Of a stretch of 64,000 bases of DNA, positions 7,665-16,471 are shown one piece after another (within the stretch, counting starts at the first letter, position 1; every line of letters begins with the position of its first letter). Source of the DNA: Nocardia puris (GTDB lineage: Bacteria > Actinomycetota > Actinomycetes > Mycobacteriales > Mycobacteriaceae). The notes beneath the pieces are model-generated. The model ran no database searches, was not told where the DNA came from, and saw only the letters and a program-made list of their open reading frames with translations. The DNA lies in contig NZ_QNRE01000009.1 in the NCBI RefSeq assembly GCF_003315035.1, positions 62,001-126,000 of the forward strand, in the 5' to 3' direction. The translations under genes were made by a program, and so were the position numbers.

Positions 7665-8104
7665 TGACTTCGACCGATCCGGCCCGGTTGAGCTGGCTGC
7701 TGCTCGGACTCCTGGAACGCACCGCGGGCGCGCGGCACGCGGTGCTGGTCGCCGCCGACGGCCTGCCCGTCTGTCACGCCTCCCACCCCCGGCTCACCGA
7801 CGCCGAACGCCTCGGCGTCGACGCAGTCGACCGGCTCGCCGCCGTCGCCGCCGGATTCCAGGGGCTGGCGATCGCGGTGTCCGCCGAACACGGTGACGGC
7901 CGCGCGGGCGTGCGCCGTTCGATGACCGAATACGGCGGCGGCATCCTGTTTCTCATCGAGGCCGGCGCGGGCGCGCACCTGGCCGTGCTCGCCGAGGAGG
8001 ACGCCGACGCCGGGGTGGTCGGCTTCCACCTGGCCGAACTCGTCGACCAGCTCGCCGACCACCTGACCGCCGCGCCGCGCTCGCCCGGAGTGGGTGTGCC
8101 ATGA
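7664..8104 (+). CDS. cvnB: Roadblock/LC7 domain protein CvnB
   Basis: A 146-residue protein with the single roadblock/LC7 fold: LLLGLLERTAGARHAVLVAADGLPV, then LAAVAAGFQGLAIAV and a closing strand LFLIEAGAGAHLAVLAEEDADAG. In conservons CvnB binds the GTPase CvnD, probably as a guanine-exchange or activating partner. The ATG at 7664 overlaps the cvnA stop as TGATG, and its own stop overlaps cvnC as ATGA, so translation is coupled. GGAG lies 12 bases upstream. Confidence 0.9.
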   Translation: MTSTDPARLSWLLLGLLERTAGARHAVLVAADGLPVCHASHPRLTDAERLGVDAVDRLAAVAAGFQGLAIAVSAEHGDGRAGVRRSMTEYGGGILFLIEAGAGAHLAVLAEEDADAGVVGFHLAELVDQLADHLTAAPRSPGVGVP

Positions 8105-8448
8105 GCAGGCCGGGGCGTGACGACGAGCCCGACCGGCTCTACACGCTGACCGGGGGCCGCAGCAGGCCGGGCACGGATGTGTTCGATCTCGTCACGCTCG
8201 TCGTCACGCAGTCCGCCCCGGTGCCCGGGATGTCGTCGGAGGACACCGCGATCCTGCGGATGTGCGCGACACCCACCTCGGTGGCCGAGATCGCCGCGGC
8301 GCTACGCCTGCCCGTCCACATCGTCGTCATCCTGCTCTCGGACCTGCTCGACGCGCGCAAGATCATCGCCCGGCACCCCCGCGTACACGGAACCGTGACG
8401 GACAAGGCCCTGCTGGAGAAGGTGCTCGGTGGACTCCGCACGCTCTGA
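8101..8448 (+). CDS. cvnC: DUF742 protein CvnC
   Basis: A 115-residue DUF742 protein with a winged-helix-like core (TPTSVAEIAAALRLPVHIVVILLSDL) and the typical opening RLYTLTGGR and closing KALLEKVLGGLRTL. CvnC is a fixed member of conservons and interacts with the CvnA/B/D complex; a biochemical activity is not established. Start and stop overlap neighbouring genes (ATGA with cvnB, 20 bases with cvnD). Confidence 0.92.
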   Translation: MSRPGRDDEPDRLYTLTGGRSRPGTDVFDLVTLVVTQSAPVPGMSSEDTAILRMCATPTSVAEIAAALRLPVHIVVILLSDLLDARKIIARHPRVHGTVTDKALLEKVLGGLRTL

Positions 8449-9040
8449 GATCGCCCCCGCCCCACTCGCCGCCACCGCGAGCAATGGGCTGAAGATCGTG
8501 GTGGTCGGCGGTTTCGGCGTCGGGAAGACCACCCTGGTGGGCGCGGTCAGCGAGATCCGCCCGCTCGACACCGAGGCCACGCTCACCGAGGCCGGCCTCG
8601 GCGTGGACGACCTCGGCGGCGTCCCCGGAAAGCGCACCACCACGGTGGCTTTCGACTTCGGGCGCATCACCATCGACGCCGAGCACGTCCTCTACCTGTT
8701 CGGCGCGCCGGGGCAGCCGCGGTTCTTCTTCCTGTGGGACCAGCTGTTCCGCGGCGCGCTCGGCGCGATCGTCCTCGTGGACCCCGGCCGGATCACCGAC
8801 TGCTTCTACGCGGTGGACCGTCTCGAACATTTCGGCACGCCGTTCGTGGTGGCCCGCAACGCCTTTCCCGGTGGTGATCATCCGCTCGATGCCGTCCGCG
8901 AAGCGCTGGACCTGCCCGCGCACGTTCCGCTGGTGGACTGCGACGCGCGCGACCGCGCCTCGGTCAAGCGGGTCCTGATCACCCTCGTCGAGCACCTGTC
9001 CGCGCGCGAGCCCGCCTTCACCGCACCGGAGACCGCATGA
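8429..9040 (+). CDS. cvnD: Conservon small GTPase CvnD
   Basis: A 203-residue P-loop GTPase related to MglA-type small GTPases. Walker A GGFGVGKTT is near residues 27-35, the switch II region reads LFGAPGQPRFFFLWDQLFRGA, and VVARNAFPGG stands where the base-recognition motif (N/TKxD) normally lies, a relaxed form seen in this family. It acts at the membrane in the CvnA-B-C-D complex, switching with GTP. The GTG at 8429 lies inside the cvnC end, and the stop overlaps the P450 start (ATGA), so all five genes form one transcript. Confidence 0.9.
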   Translation: MDSARSEIAPAPLAATASNGLKIVVVGGFGVGKTTLVGAVSEIRPLDTEATLTEAGLGVDDLGGVPGKRTTTVAFDFGRITIDAEHVLYLFGAPGQPRFFFLWDQLFRGALGAIVLVDPGRITDCFYAVDRLEHFGTPFVVARNAFPGGDHPLDAVREALDLPAHVPLVDCDARDRASVKRVLITLVEHLSAREPAFTAPETA

Positions 9041-10299
9041 CCACGCCCCACGCCGCGACCGGCTGCCCGGTGCACCGAGGCGACCCGATTCCCTTGAGCG
9101 GCCCTCGCTTTCACAACTACGACCCGCGCCAGCTCTATCGCGAACTGCGCCGCGACCACGGCGCCGTGGTGCCGGTGGAACTGCCCGGCGGCGTCCCGGC
9201 CTGGCTCGTGATCGGTTACCAGGAACTGCATTACGTGACCAGCGACGCGGAACTGTTCACTCGCGACCGCACGCTGTGGAACCAGCTCGGCACGGTCCCC
9301 GAGGACTGGCCGCTGTGGCCGATGGTGGGGCGGCCCATTCCGTCGATCTATTTCACGGCGGGCGCGGAGCACCGCAGGCACGCCGGGCTGGTCGACGCGG
9401 CGCTGGAGGCGGAGGACCCGTATGTCCTCGGGGAGCGGTGCGAACAGATCGCCGATGAGCTGATCGACGGGTTCTGCGGGCGCGGGGAGGCCGATATCGT
9501 CACCGCGTTCGCCGAACCGCTGCCGGTGCTGGCGCTGGCCTCGGTCCTCGGCTTCCCCGACGAGGACGGGCCCGCGCTGGCGCACACCATGAAGGCCCTC
9601 GCCGACGGCGGCGCCGAGGCCCAGGCCGCCTACGCGAGCTACTACGGACACATGAGCAAGCTGCTGGGGGCGAAGAAGTCCGCGCCCGGCGACGATCTGG
9701 TGTCGCGGCTGCTCGCCCACCCGGAGCCGTTCACCGACGAGGAGTACGTGCTCGATCTGATGGCGATCTGCGCCGCCGGGCACCTGCCGACCGCCGACTG
9801 GATCGGCAACACGGTGCGGCTGATGCTCACCGACGACCGCTTCGCCGCCTCGCTCGGCGGCGCGCGCCACAGCATCGGCCAGGCCATGACCGAGGTGCTG
9901 TGGGAGGACACGCCCACCCAGATCCTGGCGGGCCGCTGGGTCGCCCACGACACCGAACTCGGCGGCAGGCACCTGCGCGCGGGCGATATGCTGCTGCTCG
10001 GCCTGGCCGGCGCGAACGCCGACCCGCACATCCGGCACGAGACCGCGGGCCCCGCGCACAGCGGCAACAGCGCCCACTTCTCCTACAGCTACGGCGAATA
10101 CCGCTGCCCGTTCGCCGCGCAGCAGCTGTCGGAGGTGATCGCGGGCACCGGCATCCAAGTGCTGCTGGACCGGCTGCCCGATCTGGACCTGGCGGTGCCC
10201 GCCGACCGGCTGATCCGCAGGCCCTCGGCGTTCCTGCGCGGAATGACTTCTCTCCCCGTCCGATTCACCCCAGCCCGCGCCGTCGGAGGCAGATCATGA
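9037..10299 (+). CDS. cvnE: Conservon cytochrome P450 CvnE, CYP157-like, without ExxR
   Basis: A 420-residue P450. The heme ligand is C357 in SYGEYRCPFAA and the I-helix has AGHLPT at 247-252. The K-helix, where nearly all P450s have ExxR, reads E286-V-L-W289 (codons at 9892-9903), so the Arg is a Trp. This loss is the published hallmark of the CYP157 family, whose S. coelicolor genes sit in conservons next to CYP154 genes. The layout here is the same. The enzyme may use an unusual substrate, need its partner P450, or act as a heme sensor; none can be read from sequence. Start and stop overlap neighbours as ATGA. Confidence 0.9.
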   Translation: MTTPHAATGCPVHRGDPIPLSGPRFHNYDPRQLYRELRRDHGAVVPVELPGGVPAWLVIGYQELHYVTSDAELFTRDRTLWNQLGTVPEDWPLWPMVGRPIPSIYFTAGAEHRRHAGLVDAALEAEDPYVLGERCEQIADELIDGFCGRGEADIVTAFAEPLPVLALASVLGFPDEDGPALAHTMKALADGGAEAQAAYASYYGHMSKLLGAKKSAPGDDLVSRLLAHPEPFTDEEYVLDLMAICAAGHLPTADWIGNTVRLMLTDDRFAASLGGARHSIGQAMTEVLWEDTPTQILAGRWVAHDTELGGRHLRAGDMLLLGLAGANADPHIRHETAGPAHSGNSAHFSYSYGEYRCPFAAQQLSEVIAGTGIQVLLDRLPDLDLAVPADRLIRRPSAFLRGMTSLPVRFTPARAVGGRS

Positions 10300-11528
10300 C
10301 CCGAGAACTCACCACCATCGACCCCCTCGTCATCGACCCGATGATGGCCGATCTGGCCGGCGAGACCGACTTCCTGCGCGCCAACGGCCCGCTCACCCGC
10401 ATCGACCTGCTCGGCGTGCCGGCGTGGAGCGTCACCGATCACGCGGTGGCGCGACGGCTGCTGGTGGACGCCCGGCTGGTCAAGGACATCGGCGCGTGGT
10501 CGCTGTGGACGTCGGGGGTGGTGACCCGGCAGTGGCCGTTGATCGGGATGATCGACGCCGGACGGTCGATGTTCACCGTAGACGGCGTGGAGCATCGGCG
10601 GTTGCGCGCCAAGACCAATCAGGCCTTGAACCCGCGCCGGCTCGACGCCATCCGGCCGGGCGTCGAACGCTTCACCGAGGAACTACTCGACGATCTCGAG
10701 GAGGCGGGCCGCGACGGCGCGCCCGTCGACCTGAAATCGGTCTTCGCGTACCCGCTGCCGATGCGCGTGGTGAGCGAGCTGATGGGCGTGGATCGCGCCG
10801 ACCACCCGATGCTGCTGGACCGGTACAAGGCGTTCTTCTCGGTGCTGACCCCGCAGGACGAGCGGCTGAAGGTGATCGACGATCTCGACGCCTACTACAC
10901 GGCGCTGGTGCGGGCGAAGACCGCGCACCGCACCGACGACCTCACCTCCGATTTCATCTTCGCGACCGACGGTGGCGAGCCGCTGACCGAGGAGGAGGCG
11001 GTCGGCAATCTGAAAGCCCTGGTGGCGGCCGGGCACGAGACGACGGTGAGCCTCATCCTCAACACCGTGCGCGCGCTGCTGGCCCACCCCGAGCAGTTGG
11101 CGCTCATCCGCGCCGGCGAGTACGAGTGGAAGGACGCCGTCGAGGAGACGCTGCGCTGGAATGGCCCGGTCACCCATCTGCTGATGCGCTTCGCCACCGA
11201 AGACATCACCTTGGGCGACAGCGTGATTCGCCAGGGCGACGGCGTGGTGATGTCCTACCGCGCGATCGGCCGCGACGCCACCGTGCACGGCGAGGACGCC
11301 GACGCCTTCGACATCACCCGGGCCACCGCCAACCGCCACCTCACCTTCGGCTACGGCCCGCACATCTGCCCCGGCGCCGCGCTCTCGCGCCTCGAAGCCG
11401 CCATCGCCCTGCCCGCGCTCTTCACCCGCTTCCCCGCCCTGCGCCTGGCGGTCCCGGACGCGGAGCTCCAGAACCTGCCGGTGCTCACCCAGAACGACCT
11501 GGCCGTCTTCCCGGTGTACCTGACCTGA
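10296..11528 (+). CDS. Cytochrome P450, CYP154-like, conservon partner
   Basis: A canonical 410-residue bacterial P450: I-helix AAGHETT, K-helix EETLR (ExxR intact) and heme loop FGYGPHICPGA. The N-terminal half includes FTVDGVEHRRLRAKTNQAL, typical of soluble actinobacterial P450s that need separate ferredoxin and reductase, none of which is encoded here. ATGA overlap with cvnE and a GGAGG site at about 10285 show co-expression. Pairing of an ExxR-less CYP157-like with this P450 matches CYP157-CYP154 pairs in Streptomyces conservons; the subfamily name is an inference from that layout. Confidence 0.9.
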   Translation: MTRELTTIDPLVIDPMMADLAGETDFLRANGPLTRIDLLGVPAWSVTDHAVARRLLVDARLVKDIGAWSLWTSGVVTRQWPLIGMIDAGRSMFTVDGVEHRRLRAKTNQALNPRRLDAIRPGVERFTEELLDDLEEAGRDGAPVDLKSVFAYPLPMRVVSELMGVDRADHPMLLDRYKAFFSVLTPQDERLKVIDDLDAYYTALVRAKTAHRTDDLTSDFIFATDGGEPLTEEEAVGNLKALVAAGHETTVSLILNTVRALLAHPEQLALIRAGEYEWKDAVEETLRWNGPVTHLLMRFATEDITLGDSVIRQGDGVVMSYRAIGRDATVHGEDADAFDITRATANRHLTFGYGPHICPGAALSRLEAAIALPALFTRFPALRLAVPDAELQNLPVLTQNDLAVFPVYLT

Positions 11529-11660
11529 CCGGAAAGCTCTCGGGCGACGGCTCCCACCCCGCACCGAGGTTGTCGACGGGGGTTCACACGGCATTCGCCG
11601 CAAGGCCGCCGAAACCGGGTAGTTAGCGGCGCACCATGGGAGGGAGGTGAGGAGGCCGCG

Positions 11661-12791
11661 ATGGAGCTGCGGATCGGGACATTCAACGTCGAGAACCTCT
11701 TCGACCGGCCCCGGGCGATGGGCCGCGAACCGAACCCCGAGGTGCTGGCGGCACACGCGCGGTTCGGGGCCGCGATCGCGGAGGTCGAGTACGCCGAGCG
11801 GGTGCGGCGCGAGATCCTGGAATGCCTGGAGATCCTCGGACTGCTGCGCTCGGACAGCGCGGCGTACGCGCGATTGCGGCAGGTGCGCGGGCGGTTGATC
11901 CGGCGACCGCGCACTGGTGACCCGGAGATCGTGGCGCGAGGCCGGTCGGACTGGGTCGGGTGGGCCGAGCTGACCGACGAGCGCGTCGACGAACTCGCCA
12001 TCACCCACCTGGGCCAGGTGATCCGCGAGGTGGGCGCGCACATCCTGGCGCTGGTGGAGGCCGAGAACCGCATCGTGGCCAAACAATTCACCGACGCGGA
12101 GCTGTGCGATGTGGAGGGCGAGCCGCTGTATCCGCACGTCATGGTGATCGACGGCAACGACGAGCGCGGCATCGATGTGGGCGTGATCAGTCGCGGCGGC
12201 TGGCCGGTGCGCTCCATCCGCTCGCACGTGGACGATCTCGGCCCCGACGGGCGGCGGATCTTCTCCCGCGACTGCCCGGTGTTCACCTACGACTTCCCGG
12301 CCGGGACGGCGCTCGAAGGGCAGCGGTTGCACGTGCTCGCCAACCATTTCAAATCGAAAGGCTATGGCCGCCAAGCCGACAACGACCGCACGCGCACCCG
12401 TCAAGCCACTCGCGTCGCCGAGATCTACCGCGAATTGCGCGATGCCGGAGAGGATTTCGTGGTCGTCGCGGGCGATCTGAACGACACGCCGCAACGTCCG
12501 CCGCTGGCGCCGCTGCTCACCGGCACCGATCTGCGCGAGATCGCCACGCTCGACGGCTTCGACGACGGCGGCCGCCCCGGCACCTACGGCAACGGCACCA
12601 AGAGCCAGAAGATCGACTATCTGCTGCTCTCACCGGCGCTCGCCGAACGCACCACGGGCGGCGCGATCTTCCGCGAGGGCGTGTGGGGCGGGCGCAACGG
12701 GACGCTCTTCCCGCACTTTCCCACCATGACCGCGCCGGAGCACGCGGCCAGCGACCACGCCGCGCTCTACGCCGATATCGACGTGGGCTGA
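11661..12791 (+). CDS. Endonuclease/exonuclease/phosphatase (DNase I-like) family protein
   Basis: A 376-residue DNase I-fold phosphoesterase. Metal and catalytic motifs appear in order: GTFNVENLFD at 6-15, LALVEAEN (metal Glu) near 128-135, LHVLANHFKSK (His), VVAGDLNDTP (catalytic Asp/Asn), and SDHAAL at the C-terminus. No signal peptide is seen, so it is probably cytoplasmic; the substrate (nucleic acid, phospholipid or inositol phosphate) is open. A long insertion between motifs 1 and 2 (residues 20-110) is charged and helical. GGGAGGTGAGGAGG precedes the ATG. The last 25 bases overlap, tail to tail, the end of the next gene. Confidence 0.85.
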   Translation: MELRIGTFNVENLFDRPRAMGREPNPEVLAAHARFGAAIAEVEYAERVRREILECLEILGLLRSDSAAYARLRQVRGRLIRRPRTGDPEIVARGRSDWVGWAELTDERVDELAITHLGQVIREVGAHILALVEAENRIVAKQFTDAELCDVEGEPLYPHVMVIDGNDERGIDVGVISRGGWPVRSIRSHVDDLGPDGRRIFSRDCPVFTYDFPAGTALEGQRLHVLANHFKSKGYGRQADNDRTRTRQATRVAEIYRELRDAGEDFVVVAGDLNDTPQRPPLAPLLTGTDLREIATLDGFDDGGRPGTYGNGTKSQKIDYLLLSPALAERTTGGAIFREGVWGGRNGTLFPHFPTMTAPEHAASDHAALYADIDVG

Positions 12792-13381
12792 TTCCAGTCG
12801 AGCAGCCGGTGGCCGGTGTGGCGGGCGACCCAGTCGGCGACTACGGACAGGTCACGCGGGATGAGACCGAGGTTCGGCCGCGGAGTGAACGCGGTGGTGA
12901 GGCCCCGCGTTCTGGTGCGCGCCCAGCGCCGCGCGAACACGCCGACCAGGATGCTGTCGTCGGTCCACAGGACCGGAACGTCTTCGCCCACCGTCGCTTT
13001 CGCGCATTCGATCTTCCACTGCACCGACAGGTCACCGACCGCCGGATCCAGCGTCGCCGCGACGGCGGGCGGCAGACATGACTCGTCGATCCAGGGCAGT
13101 TCCGGCAGGCCCGGGATGATCTCGGGCAGCATCCGCGTGTGCTCGCGCCACGTGGTCAGCCAGCGCACGTCCACGCCCGCGTCGACGGCCCGCGCGATCA
13201 CCGACACCACGGTGGGCGACCACAGCAGCGGATACACCACCGGCTTGCCGGAACGCTTGGTCTCGCTGGGCATCTCGACCCGCGCGCTGCGCCACTCGCG
13301 GTAGCCGACCGTCTTCGGCGGGCGCCTGCTCAGCGCGTTCACCACACCGTCGAAGTCCAACAGCCACACCGGATTCCGCAT
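12767..13381 (-). CDS. HAD-like hydrolase-domain protein
   Basis: A 204-residue protein starting MRNPVWLLDFDGVVNAL. The DxD pair of HAD phosphatases is present at the N-terminus, with WLTTW as a plausible motif II (Thr) and VLWTDDSI as motif IV (acidic pair). The family is often annotated only as hypothetical or HAD domain-containing in Nocardia, and the substrate is unknown. The ATG at 13381 has a GAGAGG site 8 bases upstream; a longer open frame upstream has no ribosome site. The stop lies inside the preceding phosphoesterase gene (25 bases, convergent). Confidence 0.75.
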   Translation of the reverse strand: MRNPVWLLDFDGVVNALSRRPPKTVGYREWRSARVEMPSETKRSGKPVVYPLLWSPTVVSVIARAVDAGVDVRWLTTWREHTRMLPEIIPGLPELPWIDESCLPPAVAATLDPAVGDLSVQWKIECAKATVGEDVPVLWTDDSILVGVFARRWARTRTRGLTTAFTPRPNLGLIPRDLSVVADWVARHTGHRLLDWNQPTSISA

Positions 13382-13672
13382 GAAGACCACCTCTCGCGCG
13401 CGACCATCCGGGTCGGCGGCGGCACTGCCGGGCACGACCCCGCGGCGCCCAACCCCGGCGGCCGCGCGGCCGGGCCGAACCCGTGTCGCCGTCGACACGC
13501 TCCGAACGCGGCGCCGCCAGATCGGGGAGAACACCCACCGACAAGTGTGCCATCTCCCCGAACGGCCGACAGGATTCCGAAAGCGTTGGTTCATCCCAGG
13601 TTTCCCGTCGGAGGTTTTCGCGCCGAGGGTCCCCCGAACCGAACGAAACGGCCGATTCAGCGAACAGGACAG

Positions 13673-15130
13673 TCAGCCCTTGACGAGCACCGGCTCGGCG
13701 TCCTCGGCGACTTCGTCCGGAGCGGGCGCGCGGTTCGGCAGGAAGACGGCCAGCACGATCACGGCCAGCGCCAGCGCCGCCGAGACCAGGAAGGCCAGCC
13801 GCGCGCCGTCCAGGCCCGCCTCGAGCGGGTCGGTACCGCCGTCGATCAACGCGGTGCTGCGCGCCGACATCACGGTGACCACGAGCGCGGTGCCGAACGC
13901 CGCGGCGACCTGCTGCAGGGTGCCCAGGATGGAGCTGCCGTGCGAGTACAGATGCTGCGGGAGCGCGCCGAGGCCCAGGGTGAACACGGGCGTGAAGATC
14001 GCGGCCAGCGACATCATCAGCACGATGTGCAGCACCAGCAACTGCCAGTACGGCATCGTCAGCGAGATCTGGGTGAAGCCGGCCATCGACACCGCGATGC
14101 CGACGGCGCCGGGGATCACCAGCGGGCGCCCGCCGAACCGGTCGAACAGCCGTCCGATGGTGGGGCCGAGCAGACCCATGGCCAGGCCGCCCGGCATGAC
14201 GAGCAGGCCGGTTTCCAGCGGGCTGAGATCACGCATGTTCTGCAGATACAGCGGCAGCAGCATCATCGAGCCGAGCATCGCCATGAACGCCATCGCCATC
14301 AGCGCCAGCGCCTTGGTGTAGGTGCCCGAGCGCAGCGTGCGCAGGTCCAGCAGCGGCGTGCCGGTGCGCTGCAGGCTCAACTGGCGGACCACGAAGGCGG
14401 CGATGAGCGCCGCGCCGGCGGCCACGATCAGCACGGGCTCGGCGGAGAGGCCGCCCTCGAAGCGGCTCAGGCCGAACACCAGACCGCCGAAGCCGAGTGC
14501 GGCCAGGACCACGCTGAGCATGTCGATCGCGCCGGCTTCCGGTTCTCCGACGTTCTCCAGGTGCCGCAGCCCCGACCAGGTGATCGCACCCGCGATGGGC
14601 AGCACCAGCACGAAAAGCCATCGCCACGAACCGGCTTGGAGCACGGCGCCGGAGATCACGGGGCCCATGGCGGGCGCGACCGAGATCGCCAGCGTGACGT
14701 TGCCCATCACGCGGCCGCGGTCGTGCTCGGGCACCACCGTCATGAGCGTGGTCATCAGCAGCGGCATCATCACCGCCGTGCCGACGGCCTGGACGATCCG
14801 GCCCGCGAGCAGCACCTCGAAGGTCGGTGCCACGGCCGACAGCGCCGTGCCCGCGAGGAACACACCCATCGCCACGGTGTAGGCGCTGCGCGTGGTCACG
14901 CGTTGCAGGAACCAGCCGGTGGTCGGGATGACCGCCGCCATGGTGAGCATGAACGCGGTCGACACCCACTGCGCCGCCACCTCGGTGACGTCCAGATCGT
15001 GCATGAGCCGCGGGATCGCGTTGATCATGATGGTCTCGTTCAGGATCACCACGAACGTGGCGAGCACGAGCACCCGGACGACGGTCGGCGTCCGGCCCGC
15101 CGATGCGGGGGCGAGGGATTCGGCGGGCAT
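13673..15130 (-). CDS. DHA2 family MFS efflux transporter (EmrB/QacA type)
   Basis: A 485-residue membrane protein with the 14-segment layout of drug:H+ antiporter family 2. Motif C is recognisable (APAMGPVISGA), motif A is partly kept (GRLFDRFGGRP), and the N-terminus has the usual LNETIMINAIPRLMHDL helix with QWVSTAFMLTMAAVIPTTGW. Expected role: proton-driven export of a hydrophobic compound. The ATG at 15130 has GGAAGG 8 bases upstream. No regulator is adjacent; the upstream 400 bases hold no convincing gene. Confidence 0.9.
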   Translation of the reverse strand: MPAESLAPASAGRTPTVVRVLVLATFVVILNETIMINAIPRLMHDLDVTEVAAQWVSTAFMLTMAAVIPTTGWFLQRVTTRSAYTVAMGVFLAGTALSAVAPTFEVLLAGRIVQAVGTAVMMPLLMTTLMTVVPEHDRGRVMGNVTLAISVAPAMGPVISGAVLQAGSWRWLFVLVLPIAGAITWSGLRHLENVGEPEAGAIDMLSVVLAALGFGGLVFGLSRFEGGLSAEPVLIVAAGAALIAAFVVRQLSLQRTGTPLLDLRTLRSGTYTKALALMAMAFMAMLGSMMLLPLYLQNMRDLSPLETGLLVMPGGLAMGLLGPTIGRLFDRFGGRPLVIPGAVGIAVSMAGFTQISLTMPYWQLLVLHIVLMMSLAAIFTPVFTLGLGALPQHLYSHGSSILGTLQQVAAAFGTALVVTVMSARSTALIDGGTDPLEAGLDGARLAFLVSAALALAVIVLAVFLPNRAPAPDEVAEDAEPVLVKG

Positions 15131-15550
15131 CGATTTACCTTCCGGAGCATGAACAATGACGACACCCGCCGCGAGCACAACCGTCGCGTCTCGGGTCACG
15201 GATGTTGAGACGGGGCTGCTTGCTCGAACTCATCGGGCGTCGGCAAGTATTCCGCCGGGCACCGACAGGAAGCACCTGATTTTCCGGCGCCAACGGACTT
15301 ACTTCCGGATGGAAACCACCGGTCGGGGCGATATTCGGCAGGCGGCGCCCCTCCACAGTGATGATGGTCACTGTCCGGTCGCGACGGGCGCCGCCGACCG
15401 AGGTGGTGTGGCCGATGGAGAAGCACCGGGCTCGGCGCATCTCGAACTCGTCTTCGGCGTTACCCGTCTGCACCCCGAAGGTGCATGGTCGGGCGATGCT
15501 GTCCGAGTGGTCCAAGCAGCAGCTGGGTGGGAGGCTGTCCCGCGAGACCG
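15131..15550. other. Intergenic stretch without a supported gene
   Basis: No frame in these 420 bases has a ribosome site plus a recognisable family. Short open frames on both strands look like composition shadows. The stretch separates the MFS gene from the recombinase remnant and may be degraded mobile-element DNA. Confidence 0.5.
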
Positions 15551-15732
15551 ACGGTAAAGGTTCGCGCCGCCACCATCGGCGCGTTCATCGAGTTCTCGGG
15601 TCTGTATCCCTGGGCATGGACTGCCGCGATGATGGACAAGTGGAGCGCGCATTCGGTCGGCGAACGGTCTGGCGAAGTCGGCGATCCGGCAGGAGCAGGG
15701 TGCGGTCCGGGCTTTCTGCGCCACTGGGCTCG
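15551..15732 (+). pseudogene. Tyrosine recombinase remnant, N-terminal (SAM-like) domain
   Basis: One frame reads RAATIGAFIEFSGLYPWAWT and MMDKWSAHSVGER (15551-15667), the style of the DNA-binding N-terminal domain of actinobacterial integrases. The continuation LAKSAIRQEQGAVRAFCA is found in a different frame (from about 15663), as expected for ...LARSTIRxYQGAVRAFC. The reading frame is therefore broken and no catalytic domain follows. The C-terminal part of a similar recombinase lies 2 kb downstream on the same strand. Confidence 0.6.
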
Positions 15733-15760
15733 GGCCGAGCCCAGTGGCGCAGCTTGGCGA

Positions 15761-16342
15761 TCACGTCGACGTGACCACCCCGTACCGTATGTGCAGCGCC
15801 GTCGGGGTGTTGATCACCTCCAGCGGCTCCAACGGGAGCTGCGCCGCCGGGACGCCGTCGAACAGTCTTGTGCCGGCGCCGAGCAGCACGGGAACCACGT
15901 GCAAGGAGACCTCGTCGACCAGGCCGGCAGCCAGGAACTGCTGGATCAGGTGGGCCCCGCCCATCACACAGACGGTGTGATCACCCGCCGTGTCCCGGGC
16001 CTGATCGAGCGCGGCGTTGATGCCACCGGTGACGAACCGGTAGACACCGTTCTCTGGCGAGTCGGCCGGCGCCGCATGGGTCACCACGAAGGTGGGGCGC
16101 CGCGCCGGACCGCTCGGGCCGTCGGCACCCCACCAGTGGACCGAGTCGTCATAGGTCCGCCGGCCTGCGATCACCGCACCCAGTCCCACCACCATCCTTC
16201 CCAGCAGGGCCTGACCGTCCTCACTGCCCATCCAGTTGTGCAGCTGGTCCCCGCCTTGTCCCATCGGCGCGTCGGCCGTACGGCCGGGCCCTGCGATGTA
16301 GCCGTCCAGCGAGACGCTGATGTCGAACGCGACCTTGCCCAT
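15761..16342 (-). CDS. Dihydrofolate reductase family (RibD C-terminal-like) protein
   Basis: A 193-residue single-domain protein of the RibD C-terminal/DHFR-like superfamily. It opens with MGKVAFDISVSLDGYIAGPG and carries VIAGRRTYDDS, VTGGINAALDQAR and VCVMGGAHLIQQFLAAGLVDEVSLHVVPVLLG. Proteins of this group are NADPH-dependent reductases of mostly unknown substrate. It lies 129 bases downstream of the ECF sigma gene on the same strand; sigma factors of that type are often next to such genes. The block is flanked by recombinase remnants. Confidence 0.88.
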   Translation of the reverse strand: MGKVAFDISVSLDGYIAGPGRTADAPMGQGGDQLHNWMGSEDGQALLGRMVVGLGAVIAGRRTYDDSVHWWGADGPSGPARRPTFVVTHAAPADSPENGVYRFVTGGINAALDQARDTAGDHTVCVMGGAHLIQQFLAAGLVDEVSLHVVPVLLGAGTRLFDGVPAAQLPLEPLEVINTPTALHIRYGVVTST

Positions 16343-16471
16343 GATGATCTCCTCGTCGATGCCGCCCGGGTCGTTCCCGGTCGGTTCATGAGGTACAACG
16401 ACATCCCGATCGCGAACTCATCGGTCCGGATATTCGTACAAGGTGCCGAGCCGGCAGTCTGCGTCATCCGG

